From Streptomyces sp. AM 2-1-1 (lineage in GTDB: Bacteria; Actinomycetota; Actinomycetes; Streptomycetales; Streptomycetaceae), in the NCBI RefSeq assembly GCF_029167645.1, contig NZ_CP119147.1:3472001-3536000 (forward strand): a stretch of DNA of 64,000 nucleotides. The letters are read 5' to 3'. The notes below the pieces were generated by a model. That model did no database searches and was not told the origin of the DNA. It was given only the letters and a program-made list of their open reading frames with translations. The number at the start of each line of letters is the position of its first letter. The stretch's first letter is position 1. Shown here piece after piece: positions 8,024 to 16,366 of this stretch. The position numbers were made by a program, and so were the translations under genes.

Positions 8024-9514
8024 TCAGCCCCAGGTGATCAGCCGCTTCGGCTGCTCCAGGATCGCGGCGACGTCCGCCAGGAACCTCGAACCGAGCTCGC
8101 CGTCGATCAGGCGGTGGTCGAACGACAGCGCCAGCGTGGTCACCTGACGGGGCTTCACCCTGCCCTTGTGGACCCACGGCTGGAGCTTGATCGAGCCGAC
8201 CGCGAGGATCGCCGACTCCCCCGGGTTGAGGATGGGCGTGCCGGTGTCGACGCCGAAGACACCCACGTTGGTGATGGTGAGCGTGCCGCCCGCCATCGCC
8301 GCCGGGGACGTCTTGCCCTCCCGCGCCGTGGCGACCAACTCACCCAGAGCGGAGCCGAGTTCGGGCAGGGTCTTGTCCTGCGCGTCCTTGATGTTCGGCA
8401 CGATCAGACCGCGCGGGGTGGCCGCGGCGATGCCCAGGTTGACGTAGTGCTTCTGGACGATCTCCTGGTTCGCCTCGTCCCACGTGGCGTTGACGCCCGG
8501 GTTCCGCTTGACCGCGACGAGGAGGGCCTTCGCGATGAGGAGCAGCGGGTTGACCCGGACCCCGGCGAGGTCCTTGTCCTCCTTCAGCTCCGCCACCAGC
8601 TTCATCGTGCGGGTGATGTCGACCGTGACGAACTCGGTGACGTGCGGTGCGGTGAAGGCGCTGGTCACCATCGCCTGCGCGATGGCCTTGCGCACCCCCT
8701 TGACGGGGATGCGGGTCTCGCGCGCACCCGGTACCGCGGCGGCCACCGGCTGCGGCGCCTGGTAGGACGCGTCCCCGGCGTACGGGGCGTCCTCGGCGTA
8801 AGGCTCCGCCGGGGCGGTGGCGGCGCCACCGACCGCACCGGCCGGTGCCGGCGCCGGGGTGACGGGGGCGGCCGAAGTGGCGGCGGCGTGCACGTCCTCG
8901 CGGGTGATGACGCCGTCCGGGCCGGTGGGGGTGACCCCGTCCAGGTCGATGCCGAGGTCCTTCGCCAGCTTGCGGACCGGGGGCTTGGCGAGCGGACGGC
9001 TCTTGGCGACGCCCGGAGCGGGACCCTGGCCGTTCAGCTCGCGCTGGACGGCCTCGACGGCGGCGGTCGCGGGCTCCGCGCCCTTGCGGGGGCGGCGCTT
9101 GGTGGAGCCCTCGACGACGCCGTAACCGACCAGCACGGGCCGGCGGCCCTGCGGCGCCTCCTGGGGAGCCACCCCGGCGGGGGAGGCCGCGGCGGGCTCC
9201 GCCGGGGCGGCCACCGGAGCCTGGACGGGCGCGGCGGCGTCGGAACCCGGCGCCACGTCCACCACGATGATCACCTCGCCGACGTCGACCGTGGTGCCTT
9301 CGGGGAAGCGCAGCTCGTGCACCACCCCGTCGAACGGGATCGGCAGCTCCACGGCCGCCTTGGCGGTCTCGACCTCGCACACGACCTGGCCGTCGGTGAC
9401 GGTGTCGCCGGGCTGGACGTACCACTTGAGGATCTCCGCCTCGGTGAGTCCCTCGCCCACGTCGGGCATCTTGAACTCACGGAAACGAACCGATGTGTCG
9501 GTCATCGTCGTCAC
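8024..9514 (-). CDS. bkdC: Branched-chain 2-oxo acid dehydrogenase E2 (dihydrolipoamide acyltransferase), copy 1
   Basis: 496-residue E2 subunit, which transfers the acyl group from lipoyl-lysine to CoA. Lipoyl domain at residues about 12-90 with the modified lysine in EVETAKAAVEL (K52). Ala/Pro-rich linker 90-165. Peripheral subunit-binding domain at about 170-210 (PPVRKLAKDLGIDLDGVTPTG). Catalytic domain from about 265 to the end, with the DHRxxDG active site (FDHRLIDGELGSRF). It follows E1beta by 10 bp in one operon. Acyl-CoA products supply branched starters for fatty acids and polyketides in Streptomyces. Branched-chain rather than pyruvate specificity is inferred from the separate E1alpha/E1beta genes and from synteny with the known bkd loci. 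Confidence 0.93.
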   Translation of the reverse strand: MTTMTDTSVRFREFKMPDVGEGLTEAEILKWYVQPGDTVTDGQVVCEVETAKAAVELPIPFDGVVHELRFPEGTTVDVGEVIIVVDVAPGSDAAAPVQAPVAAPAEPAAASPAGVAPQEAPQGRRPVLVGYGVVEGSTKRRPRKGAEPATAAVEAVQRELNGQGPAPGVAKSRPLAKPPVRKLAKDLGIDLDGVTPTGPDGVITREDVHAAATSAAPVTPAPAPAGAVGGAATAPAEPYAEDAPYAGDASYQAPQPVAAAVPGARETRIPVKGVRKAIAQAMVTSAFTAPHVTEFVTVDITRTMKLVAELKEDKDLAGVRVNPLLLIAKALLVAVKRNPGVNATWDEANQEIVQKHYVNLGIAAATPRGLIVPNIKDAQDKTLPELGSALGELVATAREGKTSPAAMAGGTLTITNVGVFGVDTGTPILNPGESAILAVGSIKLQPWVHKGRVKPRQVTTLALSFDHRLIDGELGSRFLADVAAILEQPKRLITWG

Positions 9515-9524
9515 GGCCCTCTCC

Positions 9525-10505
9525 TCAGTACGCCAGCGAGCGGTCGACGGCGTCGAGCACCCTGTCGAGACCCGGCAGGTACTCGTCCTCGATCCGGGCC
9601 GGCGGGTACGGGACGTGGTAGCCGCCGACGCGCAGGACCGGTGCTTCGAGATGGTAGAAGCTGCGTTCGGTGATCCGGGCGGCGATCTCCGCGCCGGATC
9701 CGTAGAAGACGGGGGCTTCGTGCACGACGATCAGCCGGCCCGTCTTCTCGACCGACGTCTGGATCGCGTCGAAGTCGATCGGGGACATCGACCGCAGGTC
9801 CAGGACCTCGACCGACTTGCCCTCGCCCTCGGCGGCGGCGGCGGCCTCCAGGCAGACCTTCACCATCGGCCCGTACGCGACGAGCGTGAGATCGCTCCCC
9901 TCGCGGACCGTGAGGGCGCTGTGCAGCGGGACGGGGATGGCCTCGGTGTCGACCTCGCCCTTGTCCCAGTAGCGCCGCTTCGGCTCGAAGAAGATGACCG
10001 GATCGTCGCTCTGGACGGCCTGCTGCATCATCCAGTACGCGTCGTGCGCGTTCGACGGCGAGACGACCTTCAGCCCGGAGACGTGTGCGAACAGCGCCTC
10101 GGGGGACTCGCTGTGGTGCTCGACCGCGCCGATGCCGCCGCCGTACGGGATACGGACGACGACGGGCAGCTTGACCTTGCCGAGCGAGCGGGCGTGCATC
10201 TTCGCGAGCTGCGTGACGATCTGGTCGTACGCCGGGAAGACGAAGCCGTCGAACTGGATTTCGACGATCGGGCGGTAGCCGCGCAGGGCCAGGCCGATCG
10301 CCGTGCCGACGATGCCGGACTCGGCGAGCGGGGTGTCGATCACCCGGCCCTCGCCGAAGTCCTTCTGGAGCCCGTCGGTGATCCGGAAGACGCCGCCGAG
10401 CTTGCCGACGTCCTCGCCCATGATCAGGACCTTGGGATCGGTGTCGAGGGCGTGGCGCAGCGACTCGTTGAGCGCCTTGGCGAGGGAGATCTTTTCGGCG
10501 GCCAT
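9525..10505 (-). CDS. bkdB: Branched-chain 2-oxo acid dehydrogenase E1 beta, copy 1
   Basis: 326-residue transketolase-fold beta subunit. It shows VLIMGEDVGKLGGVFRIT at residues about 26-43, DTPLAESGIVGTAIGLA, VRIPYGGGIGAVEHHSESPE and a C-terminal transketolase domain with HEAPVFYGSGAEIAARI. Works with E1alpha as an alpha2beta2 thiamine-diphosphate enzyme that decarboxylates branched 2-oxo acids and acylates the lipoyl group of E2. ATG 10505 lies two bases after the E1alpha TGA, so translation is coupled. The frame is open upstream through E1alpha, but that is a shadow. Confidence 0.93.
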   Translation of the reverse strand: MAAEKISLAKALNESLRHALDTDPKVLIMGEDVGKLGGVFRITDGLQKDFGEGRVIDTPLAESGIVGTAIGLALRGYRPIVEIQFDGFVFPAYDQIVTQLAKMHARSLGKVKLPVVVRIPYGGGIGAVEHHSESPEALFAHVSGLKVVSPSNAHDAYWMMQQAVQSDDPVIFFEPKRRYWDKGEVDTEAIPVPLHSALTVREGSDLTLVAYGPMVKVCLEAAAAAEGEGKSVEVLDLRSMSPIDFDAIQTSVEKTGRLIVVHEAPVFYGSGAEIAARITERSFYHLEAPVLRVGGYHVPYPPARIEDEYLPGLDRVLDAVDRSLAY

Positions 10506-10507
10506 GG

Positions 10508-11659
10508 TCAGTTGCCCTCCTCGGCGAACGATGCCTGGTAGGCGGCGAACTGGGCCCGCTCCTCGTCGACGAGCGAGGAACCGCCCGCGTAGGCGTGGTC
10601 GAACATCGCCAGCGGCTCGGGGTCCGGCATCGCACGGACGTTCTCGCGCACCCGCTTGCCGAGCGCCGTGCTCTCCTCCTCCAGAGCGGTGAAGAAGGCC
10701 TCGTCCGCGAACTTCTGCTTCCGCAGGTAGGTGCGGAGCCGCAGGATCGGGTCCTTCGCCTCCCACGCCGCGCGCTCCTCGTCGGCCCGGTACTTCGTCG
10801 GGTCGTCGGAGGTGGTGTGGGCGCCCATGCGGTACGTGAACGCCTCCACGAGGCTCGGGCCCTCGCCGCGCCGACAGCGCTCCAGCGACGCCTTGGTCAC
10901 CGCGAGGCAGGCGAGCACGTCGTTGCCGTCGACCCGGACGCCGGGGAAGCCGTAGCCCTGGGCGCGCTGGTAGAGCGGCACCCGGGTCTGGCGCTCGGTG
11001 GGCTCGGAGATCGCCCACTGGTTGTTCTGGCAGAAGAACAGGACCGGGGCGTTGTAGACCGCGGCGTAGGTGAAGGCCTCGGCCACGTCGCCCTGGCTGG
11101 AGGCGCCGTCACCGAAGTACGCGACCACGGCGGAGTCCGCGCCGTCCTTGGCGACACCCATGGCGTAGCCGGTGGCGTGCAGCGTCTGCGAGCCGATGAC
11201 GAGCGTGTAGAGGTGGAAGTTGTTGCTGCTCGGGTCCCAGCCGCCGTGGTTCACACCGCGGAACAGGCCGAGCAGGTTCGCCGGGTCCACGCCGCGGCAC
11301 CAGGCGACGCCGTGCTCGCGGTAGGTGGGGAAGACGTAGTCGTCGTCGCGCAGCGCGCGCCCGGAGCCGATCTGCGCGGCCTCCTGGCCCAGCAGCGAGG
11401 CCCACAGGCCCAGCTCGCCCTGGCGCTGGAGGGCCGTCGCCTCGGTGTCGAAACGGCGGGTGAGCACCATGTCCCGGTACAGGCCGCGGAGCTCCTCGGC
11501 CGAGAGGTCGATGCTGTAGTCGGGGTGCTCGACGCGCTCGCCCTCGGGCGTGAGCAACTGTACGAGCGGGGGCTCGGAACTCTGCGGTGCCTTCGCGGCG
11601 CTGGTGCGCCTGCTGCTACTGCGTCGCGGCTTACGCGCGGCAGTGCTCTCCACGGTCAC
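10508..11659 (-). CDS. bkdA: Branched-chain 2-oxo acid dehydrogenase E1 alpha, copy 1
   Basis: 383-residue thiamine-diphosphate-binding subunit. The ThDP motif GDG-x(about 27)-NN is present as [14 protein letters not shown] through [11 protein letters not shown] (near residues 190-220). [16 protein letters not shown] is typical of branched-chain E1alpha. A basic Ser/Arg/Lys-rich tail of about 35 residues precedes the domain. Starts at GTG 11659 behind GGAGGAG with about 8 nt spacing, in preference to the open frame further upstream. First gene of a three-gene operon (alpha-beta-E2), divergent from a response regulator across a 329-bp region with an AT-rich palindrome. Confidence 0.93.
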   Translation of the reverse strand: MTVESTAARKPRRSSSRRTSAAKAPQSSEPPLVQLLTPEGERVEHPDYSIDLSAEELRGLYRDMVLTRRFDTEATALQRQGELGLWASLLGQEAAQIGSGRALRDDDYVFPTYREHGVAWCRGVDPANLLGLFRGVNHGGWDPSSNNFHLYTLVIGSQTLHATGYAMGVAKDGADSAVVAYFGDGASSQGDVAEAFTYAAVYNAPVLFFCQNNQWAISEPTERQTRVPLYQRAQGYGFPGVRVDGNDVLACLAVTKASLERCRRGEGPSLVEAFTYRMGAHTTSDDPTKYRADEERAAWEAKDPILRLRTYLRKQKFADEAFFTALEEESTALGKRVRENVRAMPDPEPLAMFDHAYAGGSSLVDEERAQFAAYQASFAEEGN

Positions 11660-11988
11660 GTGCGTGCTCCTCCGTCGGTCCGGACCCCGGGGTCTGCCGG
11701 GAACCAGTGCGGCTCGCCTGTGTCCGGACCCGTGCACGGGGTGGGTGCCGCTCAGCCGGGAACAGGCGTGACAGGTGCCCCGGCGAGCACCCTGTCACAG
11801 GCACGTTACCCAGTGGGTCGCATATACGCGAAACCCTCTCTGACCTGCGATTTTGCTTGGATTTCCAAGTAAATCGCGAAAAACCCGAACTCTCGCTGGT
11901 CACAGCACTGGTAACAGCCTCGCAGGCCGCCGGAACAACGGCACGTTATCTCGGGGGGCCGCCGCAGGGAAGGGCGGACGGGAGCGGA
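11660..11988. promoter_or_regulatory. Divergent promoter region between bkdA copy 1 and the response regulator
   Basis: 329 bp without a gene. It is unusually AT-rich at 11815-11890 for this genome and contains an interrupted palindrome (annotated separately). Paired short repeats such as CTGGTCACAG and CTGGTAACAG lie on the regulator side (about 11898-11917). Divergent promoters for the bkd operon and the response regulator must lie here; I could not assign -10/-35 elements with confidence. Confidence 0.6.
11847..11877. promoter_or_regulatory. AT-rich interrupted palindrome (operator candidate)
   Basis: GCGATTT at 11847-11853 pairs with AAATCGC at 11871-11877. Inside it CTTGGA (11856-11861) pairs with TCCAAG (11864-11869), with a one-base offset between the two arms. 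This 31-bp element is AT-rich and conspicuous in a genome this GC-rich. It lies about 190 bp before bkdA and 110 bp before the regulator, so it could control either or both. Confidence 0.45.
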
Positions 11989-12669
11989 GTGTGTGAGACT
12001 GCGAATGTGTCCGAAGAAGGAAAAATCACCGTATTCCTCCTGGACGACCACGAGGTCGTCCGGCGTGGCGTCCACGACCTGCTCGCGGTGGAGGACGACA
12101 TCGAGGTGGTCGGCGAGGCAGGCACGGCGGCGGACGCCCTGGCCCGCATCCCCGCCACCCGCCCCGACGTGGCCGTCCTGGACGTGCGGCTGCCGGACGG
12201 AAGCGGGGTGGAGGTGTGCCGGGAGATCCGCTCCCGGAACGAGAACATCAAGTGCCTGATGCTCACCTCGTACGCCGACGACGAGGCCCTGTTCGACGCG
12301 ATCATGGCGGGCGCCTCGGGATACGTGCTGAAGGCGATCCGGGGCAACGAACTGCTGGGCGCGGTGCGCGACGTGGCGGCCGGAAAATCGCTGCTCGACC
12401 CCGCGGCGACCGCCCGGGTGCTGGCGCGGCTCCGCGACGGCAAGGACGGCAAGGGCGACGACAAGCGGACCCACCTCACCGACCAGGAGCGCAAGATCCT
12501 CGACCTGATCGGCGAAGGGCTCACCAACCGGGTCATCGGGGAGCGCCTCCACCTCGCGGAGAAGACCATCAAGAACTACGTCTCCAGCCTGCTGTCGAAG
12601 CTCGGCATGGAACGCCGCTCGCAGGCCGCCGCGTACGTCGCCCGGATCCAGGCGGAAGAGCGCCGCTGA
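11989..12669 (+). CDS. NarL/FixJ-family response regulator (orphan)
   Basis: 226-residue two-component regulator. Receiver domain at residues about 12-130 with the acidic pair LLDDHE, phosphorylatable Asp in [11 protein letters not shown] (about D65), Thr/Ser in LMLTSYAD and Lys in GYVLKAI. A LuxR-type HTH follows at about 155-220 ([25 protein letters not shown], then [21 protein letters not shown]). No histidine kinase is next door, so its partner is elsewhere or absent. Start is GTG 11989 (GGAG just upstream) or GTG 12007; both are in frame. Divergent from the bkd operon. The S. coelicolor equivalent, as I recall SCO3818, is also an orphan. Confidence 0.9.
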   Translation: MCETANVSEEGKITVFLLDDHEVVRRGVHDLLAVEDDIEVVGEAGTAADALARIPATRPDVAVLDVRLPDGSGVEVCREIRSRNENIKCLMLTSYADDEALFDAIMAGASGYVLKAIRGNELLGAVRDVAAGKSLLDPAATARVLARLRDGKDGKGDDKRTHLTDQERKILDLIGEGLTNRVIGERLHLAEKTIKNYVSSLLSKLGMERRSQAAAYVARIQAEERR

Positions 12670-12702
12670 CCTCGCGGCCCGGTGCCGCCGGGGCCCGTGC
12701 GT

Positions 12703-12716
12703 GGGACCTTGGTCCC
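12703..12716. promoter_or_regulatory. GGGACC-TT-GGTCCC palindrome resembling a DosR/OsdR box
   Basis: GGGACCTTGGTCCC is a perfect 6+2+6 palindrome located 60 bp before the PNPOx-fold gene. The DosR/DevR consensus core is GGGACTWWAGTCCC; this site matches both GGGAC/GTCCC arms. PNPOx-like genes are frequent members of dormancy regulons in actinobacteria. The link is suggestive only. Confidence 0.4.
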
Positions 12717-12776
12717 GGCGGGCACGGGGCCGCCGGCCCTTACGGACCGGCCGGTCGCCGTCGGACAGTGGAGGAC

Positions 12777-13202
12777 ATGTCACCAGAGGAATCGCAGGCC
12801 ATCGCGTTGCTGGACCGGGTCCCGTACGGCCGGCTGGCGACCAGCAGGCGTGCGCTGCCCCTGCTGGCACCGGCCCGTCACATCGTCTGCGACGGTCGCA
12901 TCGTGCTGCGGATGCACGCCGGGCTCGGCCACCACGAGGCGTGCGACGGAAGCGTCGTCGCCTACGGTGCCGACAACCTGAACACGACCGCCCCGGGAGA
13001 GGGTGACCTGTGGGCCGTCCAGTTCACCGGCACCACCGAACTGCTGGAACCCTCCCGCGCCCAGCGCGCCCGCTTCGGCGCGCAGCCCGCCGCGGTCGAC
13101 GGCGAAACGTTCGCTCCGGTCTACCTCCGGCTCCACCCGCACTTCGCCGCAGTGCACACTCTGGGCTGGAATTCAAGTCCGCAGCTCCGCCACGGGGCGT
13201 GA
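12777..13202 (+). CDS. Pyridoxamine 5'-phosphate oxidase-fold (flavin/F420-binding-like) protein
   Basis: 141-residue split-barrel protein. Typical features are the N-terminal ALLDRVPYGRLAT, then LPLLAPARHIVCDGRIVLRMH, then VAYGADNLN and a central DLWAVQFTGTTELL strand. Such small PNPOx-fold proteins bind FMN or F420, and the substrate is rarely known. Start is ATG 12777 with GGAGG directly before it (spacing only 2 nt, so initiation may be weak). Lies after the response regulator on the same strand, with a DosR-like palindrome between them. Confidence 0.8.
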   Translation: MSPEESQAIALLDRVPYGRLATSRRALPLLAPARHIVCDGRIVLRMHAGLGHHEACDGSVVAYGADNLNTTAPGEGDLWAVQFTGTTELLEPSRAQRARFGAQPAAVDGETFAPVYLRLHPHFAAVHTLGWNSSPQLRHGA

Positions 13203-13217
13203 TCTACCATCTGGTAA

Positions 13218-14285
13218 GTGCCGCGCTCATATGTAACCCACCCTCCCCAGCCTCCGGTCGGCGAGGTCATGCGCCGCTATCCCGCGGTCGGTGAACCGCT
13301 CGCCTGCGAGCCGATCACCAAGGGACTGCTCAACCACGGGTACCGCGTCTCCACCACGCGCGGCGCGTACTTCCTCAAGCACCACCTCGACAAGAAGCAC
13401 CTCGACGACGCCACCGGCGAACGGTCCCTCATCGCCCGCCAGCACCGGGCGACCCAGCGGCTCCAGTCGATCGGAGTCCCCGTCGCCCCGCCGCTCACCG
13501 ACGCCGACGGCGGGACGGTCACGGTGATCGACGGCCACTGCTTCGCCCTCCACCCCTGGGTCGACGGGCGGCACCGGATCGGTGCCCAGCTGACCCCCGG
13601 CCAGTCCCAGCGTCTCGGGGCGCTCCTCGGAGCCGTACACACCGGTCTCGAACAGGTCATGGGACCGGGCAGCGGGACGCCGGCCCCGCGGCGGGGGCAC
13701 GGCAGCCCCGACCCGGCCGACACCTTCGCCCTCATCGACGAACTGCTCGACGCGGCGCGCGGCGTACGCCCCCGCGACACCCCGCTCGACGCCTTCGACG
13801 AACTGGCCGTCCACCGCCTCGTCGAACGCCGCGCCCTCCTCGAACGCCACGCCCACCGCCGCCCGCCCACCCCCGTGGGCCCCGCGCACGGCTGGGTGCA
13901 CGGCGACTTCCACCCGCTGAACCTGCTCTACCGGGGCAGCGACCCCGTCGCCATCGTCGACTGGGACCGGCTCGGCGTGCAGCCCCGCGCCGAGGAAGCG
14001 GTACGTGCCGCCGCGATCTTCTTCGTCCAGCCGGCCGGAAAACTGGAACTGGACAAGGTCATGGCCTACGCCCGCGCCTACCGCGAGGCCGCCGGGGCGA
14101 GCCCGGCCGAGCTGGCCGACGCGGTGCACCGCGTCTGGTGGGAGCGGCTCAACGACTTCTGGATACTGCGCTGGCGCTACGCCCTGGGAGACCGCAGGGC
14201 CGACCCGCAGTTCCCCGCGGTGTCGGCCCTGGTGGTGTGGTGGACCCGGGAGTACGAGGCGGTGCACGAGGCCTTCACGGGGTGA
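13218..14285 (+). CDS. APH-fold (aminoglycoside phosphotransferase family) kinase
   Basis: 355 residues, protein-kinase-like APH family. The brenner/catalytic motif is VHGDFHPLNLLY (around residue 225), and the metal-binding DWD is in VAIVDWDRLGV about 20 residues later. The N-terminal lobe includes KGLLNHGYRV and YFLKHHL. A Trp-rich helical C-terminus (VWWERLNDFWILRWRYALGD) is typical of the Streptomyces members. Likely phosphorylates a small molecule such as choline, homoserine or an aminoglycoside; which one cannot be told. Start GTG 13218 is 15 bp after the PNPOx stop, so co-transcription is likely; ATG 13269 is a possible alternative. Confidence 0.82.
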   Translation: MPRSYVTHPPQPPVGEVMRRYPAVGEPLACEPITKGLLNHGYRVSTTRGAYFLKHHLDKKHLDDATGERSLIARQHRATQRLQSIGVPVAPPLTDADGGTVTVIDGHCFALHPWVDGRHRIGAQLTPGQSQRLGALLGAVHTGLEQVMGPGSGTPAPRRGHGSPDPADTFALIDELLDAARGVRPRDTPLDAFDELAVHRLVERRALLERHAHRRPPTPVGPAHGWVHGDFHPLNLLYRGSDPVAIVDWDRLGVQPRAEEAVRAAAIFFVQPAGKLELDKVMAYARAYREAAGASPAELADAVHRVWWERLNDFWILRWRYALGDRRADPQFPAVSALVVWWTREYEAVHEAFTG

Positions 14286-14339
14286 CGGCCTCGTGCACCG
14301 GCGGCTGCCCGGCTCACCGGCCGCCGACGGCTCCCGGAC

Positions 14340-15968
14340 TCAGGGGGTGGTGCTGGTCGTTCCCGCGGCGTCCTCGGGATCGGCGGGCTCGGTGGTGGTG
14401 CCGCCACCCCCGATGATGCCCGTGCCGCCCAGCGAACTGGAGCCCTCGTCGTCTCCCGTCGGGTCGGCGCTCGGCTCCTCGGACGTCTCGCCCGTGGAAC
14501 CCGAGTCGTCCCCGCCCGTCGTCGTGGACGGCGCCTCCGTCGTCTGGGTGGGCCTCGGCGTGAACGACGGCCGGGTCTTCGTCGGCGACGGGGTCCAGGT
14601 CGGGTCCTGGGTCCACTCCGACTGCCCGCCCGTGGAGTTCTCGGGCTGCTGCGTCTCCTCGCTCGGCTCCTCGCTCGGCGCGGCCGAGGTCTCCTCCGGG
14701 GACGGCGAGGTCGTCGTGGTCTGCTTGCCCGGGTCCTTCTTCGTGCCGCCGCCGTCGTCCCCCGCGCCCATGGCGAACGCGACCCCGACACCGATCGCGA
14801 TCAGGGCGAGCACGGCGAAGAGCCACATCTTGCTCTTGCCGCCGCCGTTCCCCCGGCCGCCGGTGTCGTACCCGCCGTACCCGTTGTAACCGCCGTCGTC
14901 CGGGTTCGCCGCGGGCAGGATCGGACCCTGCGAGGTGGTCCCGTGCGACGAGAAGCCACCGGCCCCCATCGCCCGGGTGGAGCCGGTGAGGCCCTGCGCC
15001 GGCGGGTGCGCGGCGTCGTACGCGGCGACCGGTCCGGTGTTCCACGTACCGGTGTGCCCGCCCTGCGTCTGCAGCATCTGCAAGCCGTACTGGACCAGCC
15101 CGCGCATCTCCTCCGCGCTCTGGAACCGGTCGTCCGGTTCCTTCGCGAGCGACCGCATCACCAGGCCGTCCAGCTCCGGCGGCACGCCGTCCGAGACCTC
15201 GGACGGCGGCACCGGGATGTCCTGGACGTGCTGGTACACCACGGAGAGCGGCGTCTCGCCGGTGAACGGGGGCCGCAGCGCCAGCAGTTCGTACAGCAGG
15301 CAGCCGGTCGCGTAGAGGTCGGAGCGGTGGTCGACCGCCTTCCCGAGCGCCTGCTCCGGGGAGAGGTACTGCGGGGTGCCCATGACCATGCCGGTCTGCG
15401 TCATCGTCGACTGGGCGCCGTGCAGCGCACGGGCGATGCCGAAGTCCATGACCTTGACGGCACCGGAGTGGGTGATGATGACGTTCGCGGGCTTGATGTC
15501 CCGGTGCACGATGCCGTGCTGGTGCGAGTAGGCCAGGGCCTCCAGCACACCGGAGACGATGATGAGCGCCTGCTCCGGCGGCGGCGCCTCCGCGCTGATC
15601 AGCAGCTCACGGATGGTGCGGCCCTCGACCAGCTCCATCACGATGTAGGGGACGGTCTGCCCGCCCACGGTGTCCTCGCCGGAGTCGTACACGGCGACGA
15701 TCGCGTGGTGGTTGAGCCCGGCCACCGACTGCGCCTCGCGGGTGAACCGCGCCTTGGACACCGGGTCCTCGGCGAGGTCGGAGCGGAGCAGCTTCACCGC
15801 GACGGTGCGCCCGAGCCGGACGTCCTCCGCCGCGTAGACCTCCGCCATGCCGCCCCGGCCGAGCCGGTGGGTCATCCGGTACCGGCCGTCCCCGACGACA
15901 CCTCCGACGCCCCAGGAGTCGGTGCCATCCGAGACTCCGCCGCCGTTTGCTTCGGAATCGGGTGCCAT
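14340..15968 (-). CDS. Membrane Ser/Thr protein kinase (PknB-type kinase domain, Pro/Thr-rich extracellular tail)
   Basis: 542 residues. Kinase domain about 30-290: LGRGGMAEVY (P-loop), AVKLL lysine (K59), VHRDIKPANV catalytic loop, MDFGIAR, and MGTPQYLSPEQ (APE region). The activation loop contains Thr residues (STMTQTGM) for autophosphorylation. A Gly/Tyr-rich juxtamembrane linker precedes one TM segment (LFAVLALIAIGVGVAFAMGA, about 378-397). The outer part is a low-complexity Thr/Ser/Pro/Glu tail without PASTA domains. Transcribed away from a second kinase gene 398 bp off. Confidence 0.92.
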   Translation of the reverse strand: MAPDSEANGGGVSDGTDSWGVGGVVGDGRYRMTHRLGRGGMAEVYAAEDVRLGRTVAVKLLRSDLAEDPVSKARFTREAQSVAGLNHHAIVAVYDSGEDTVGGQTVPYIVMELVEGRTIRELLISAEAPPPEQALIIVSGVLEALAYSHQHGIVHRDIKPANVIITHSGAVKVMDFGIARALHGAQSTMTQTGMVMGTPQYLSPEQALGKAVDHRSDLYATGCLLYELLALRPPFTGETPLSVVYQHVQDIPVPPSEVSDGVPPELDGLVMRSLAKEPDDRFQSAEEMRGLVQYGLQMLQTQGGHTGTWNTGPVAAYDAAHPPAQGLTGSTRAMGAGGFSSHGTTSQGPILPAANPDDGGYNGYGGYDTGGRGNGGGKSKMWLFAVLALIAIGVGVAFAMGAGDDGGGTKKDPGKQTTTTSPSPEETSAAPSEEPSEETQQPENSTGGQSEWTQDPTWTPSPTKTRPSFTPRPTQTTEAPSTTTGGDDSGSTGETSEEPSADPTGDDEGSSSLGGTGIIGGGGTTTEPADPEDAAGTTSTTP

Positions 15969-16366
15969 CAGTCCTCGCCGTCGTATCTGTCCGCGCGTCC
16001 GCGGGTCCTCACGGTGCCTGGGTCCTGCTTCGGCCGACTGGGCAGCCGCATTGCCACGCCACGCTACAGCCTCCGCCGCACCCCCGGTCCCGGGCCGAAC
16101 CGGTCATCCGATCGGCCGGTGTGCCGCACAGGCACATACCGGACCGTTCCTGTAACGCTTCCGAGACGGTTCGTGTGGTCAGGGTCACGGAACCGGCACC
16201 TGGCTTGACGTGTCCCACCCCTCGGGCAGACTGGGCCCGTAGTGCGGATCTTCGCGTATTCCCGGGCCCCGGCGCCCTTCGTTCACCGAAGCTTCGCCAC
16301 AGATTTCCGCGTTGCCCGCGACAGAGCGGGGCGACGCGTCACCGGTGCGCCGAGGGGGAGCAAGTC

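Noticed and set aside
13227..14267. 346-residue minus frame opposite the APH-fold gene
   Set aside because: Antisense shadow; the + strand carries HGDFHPLN and DWD motifs.
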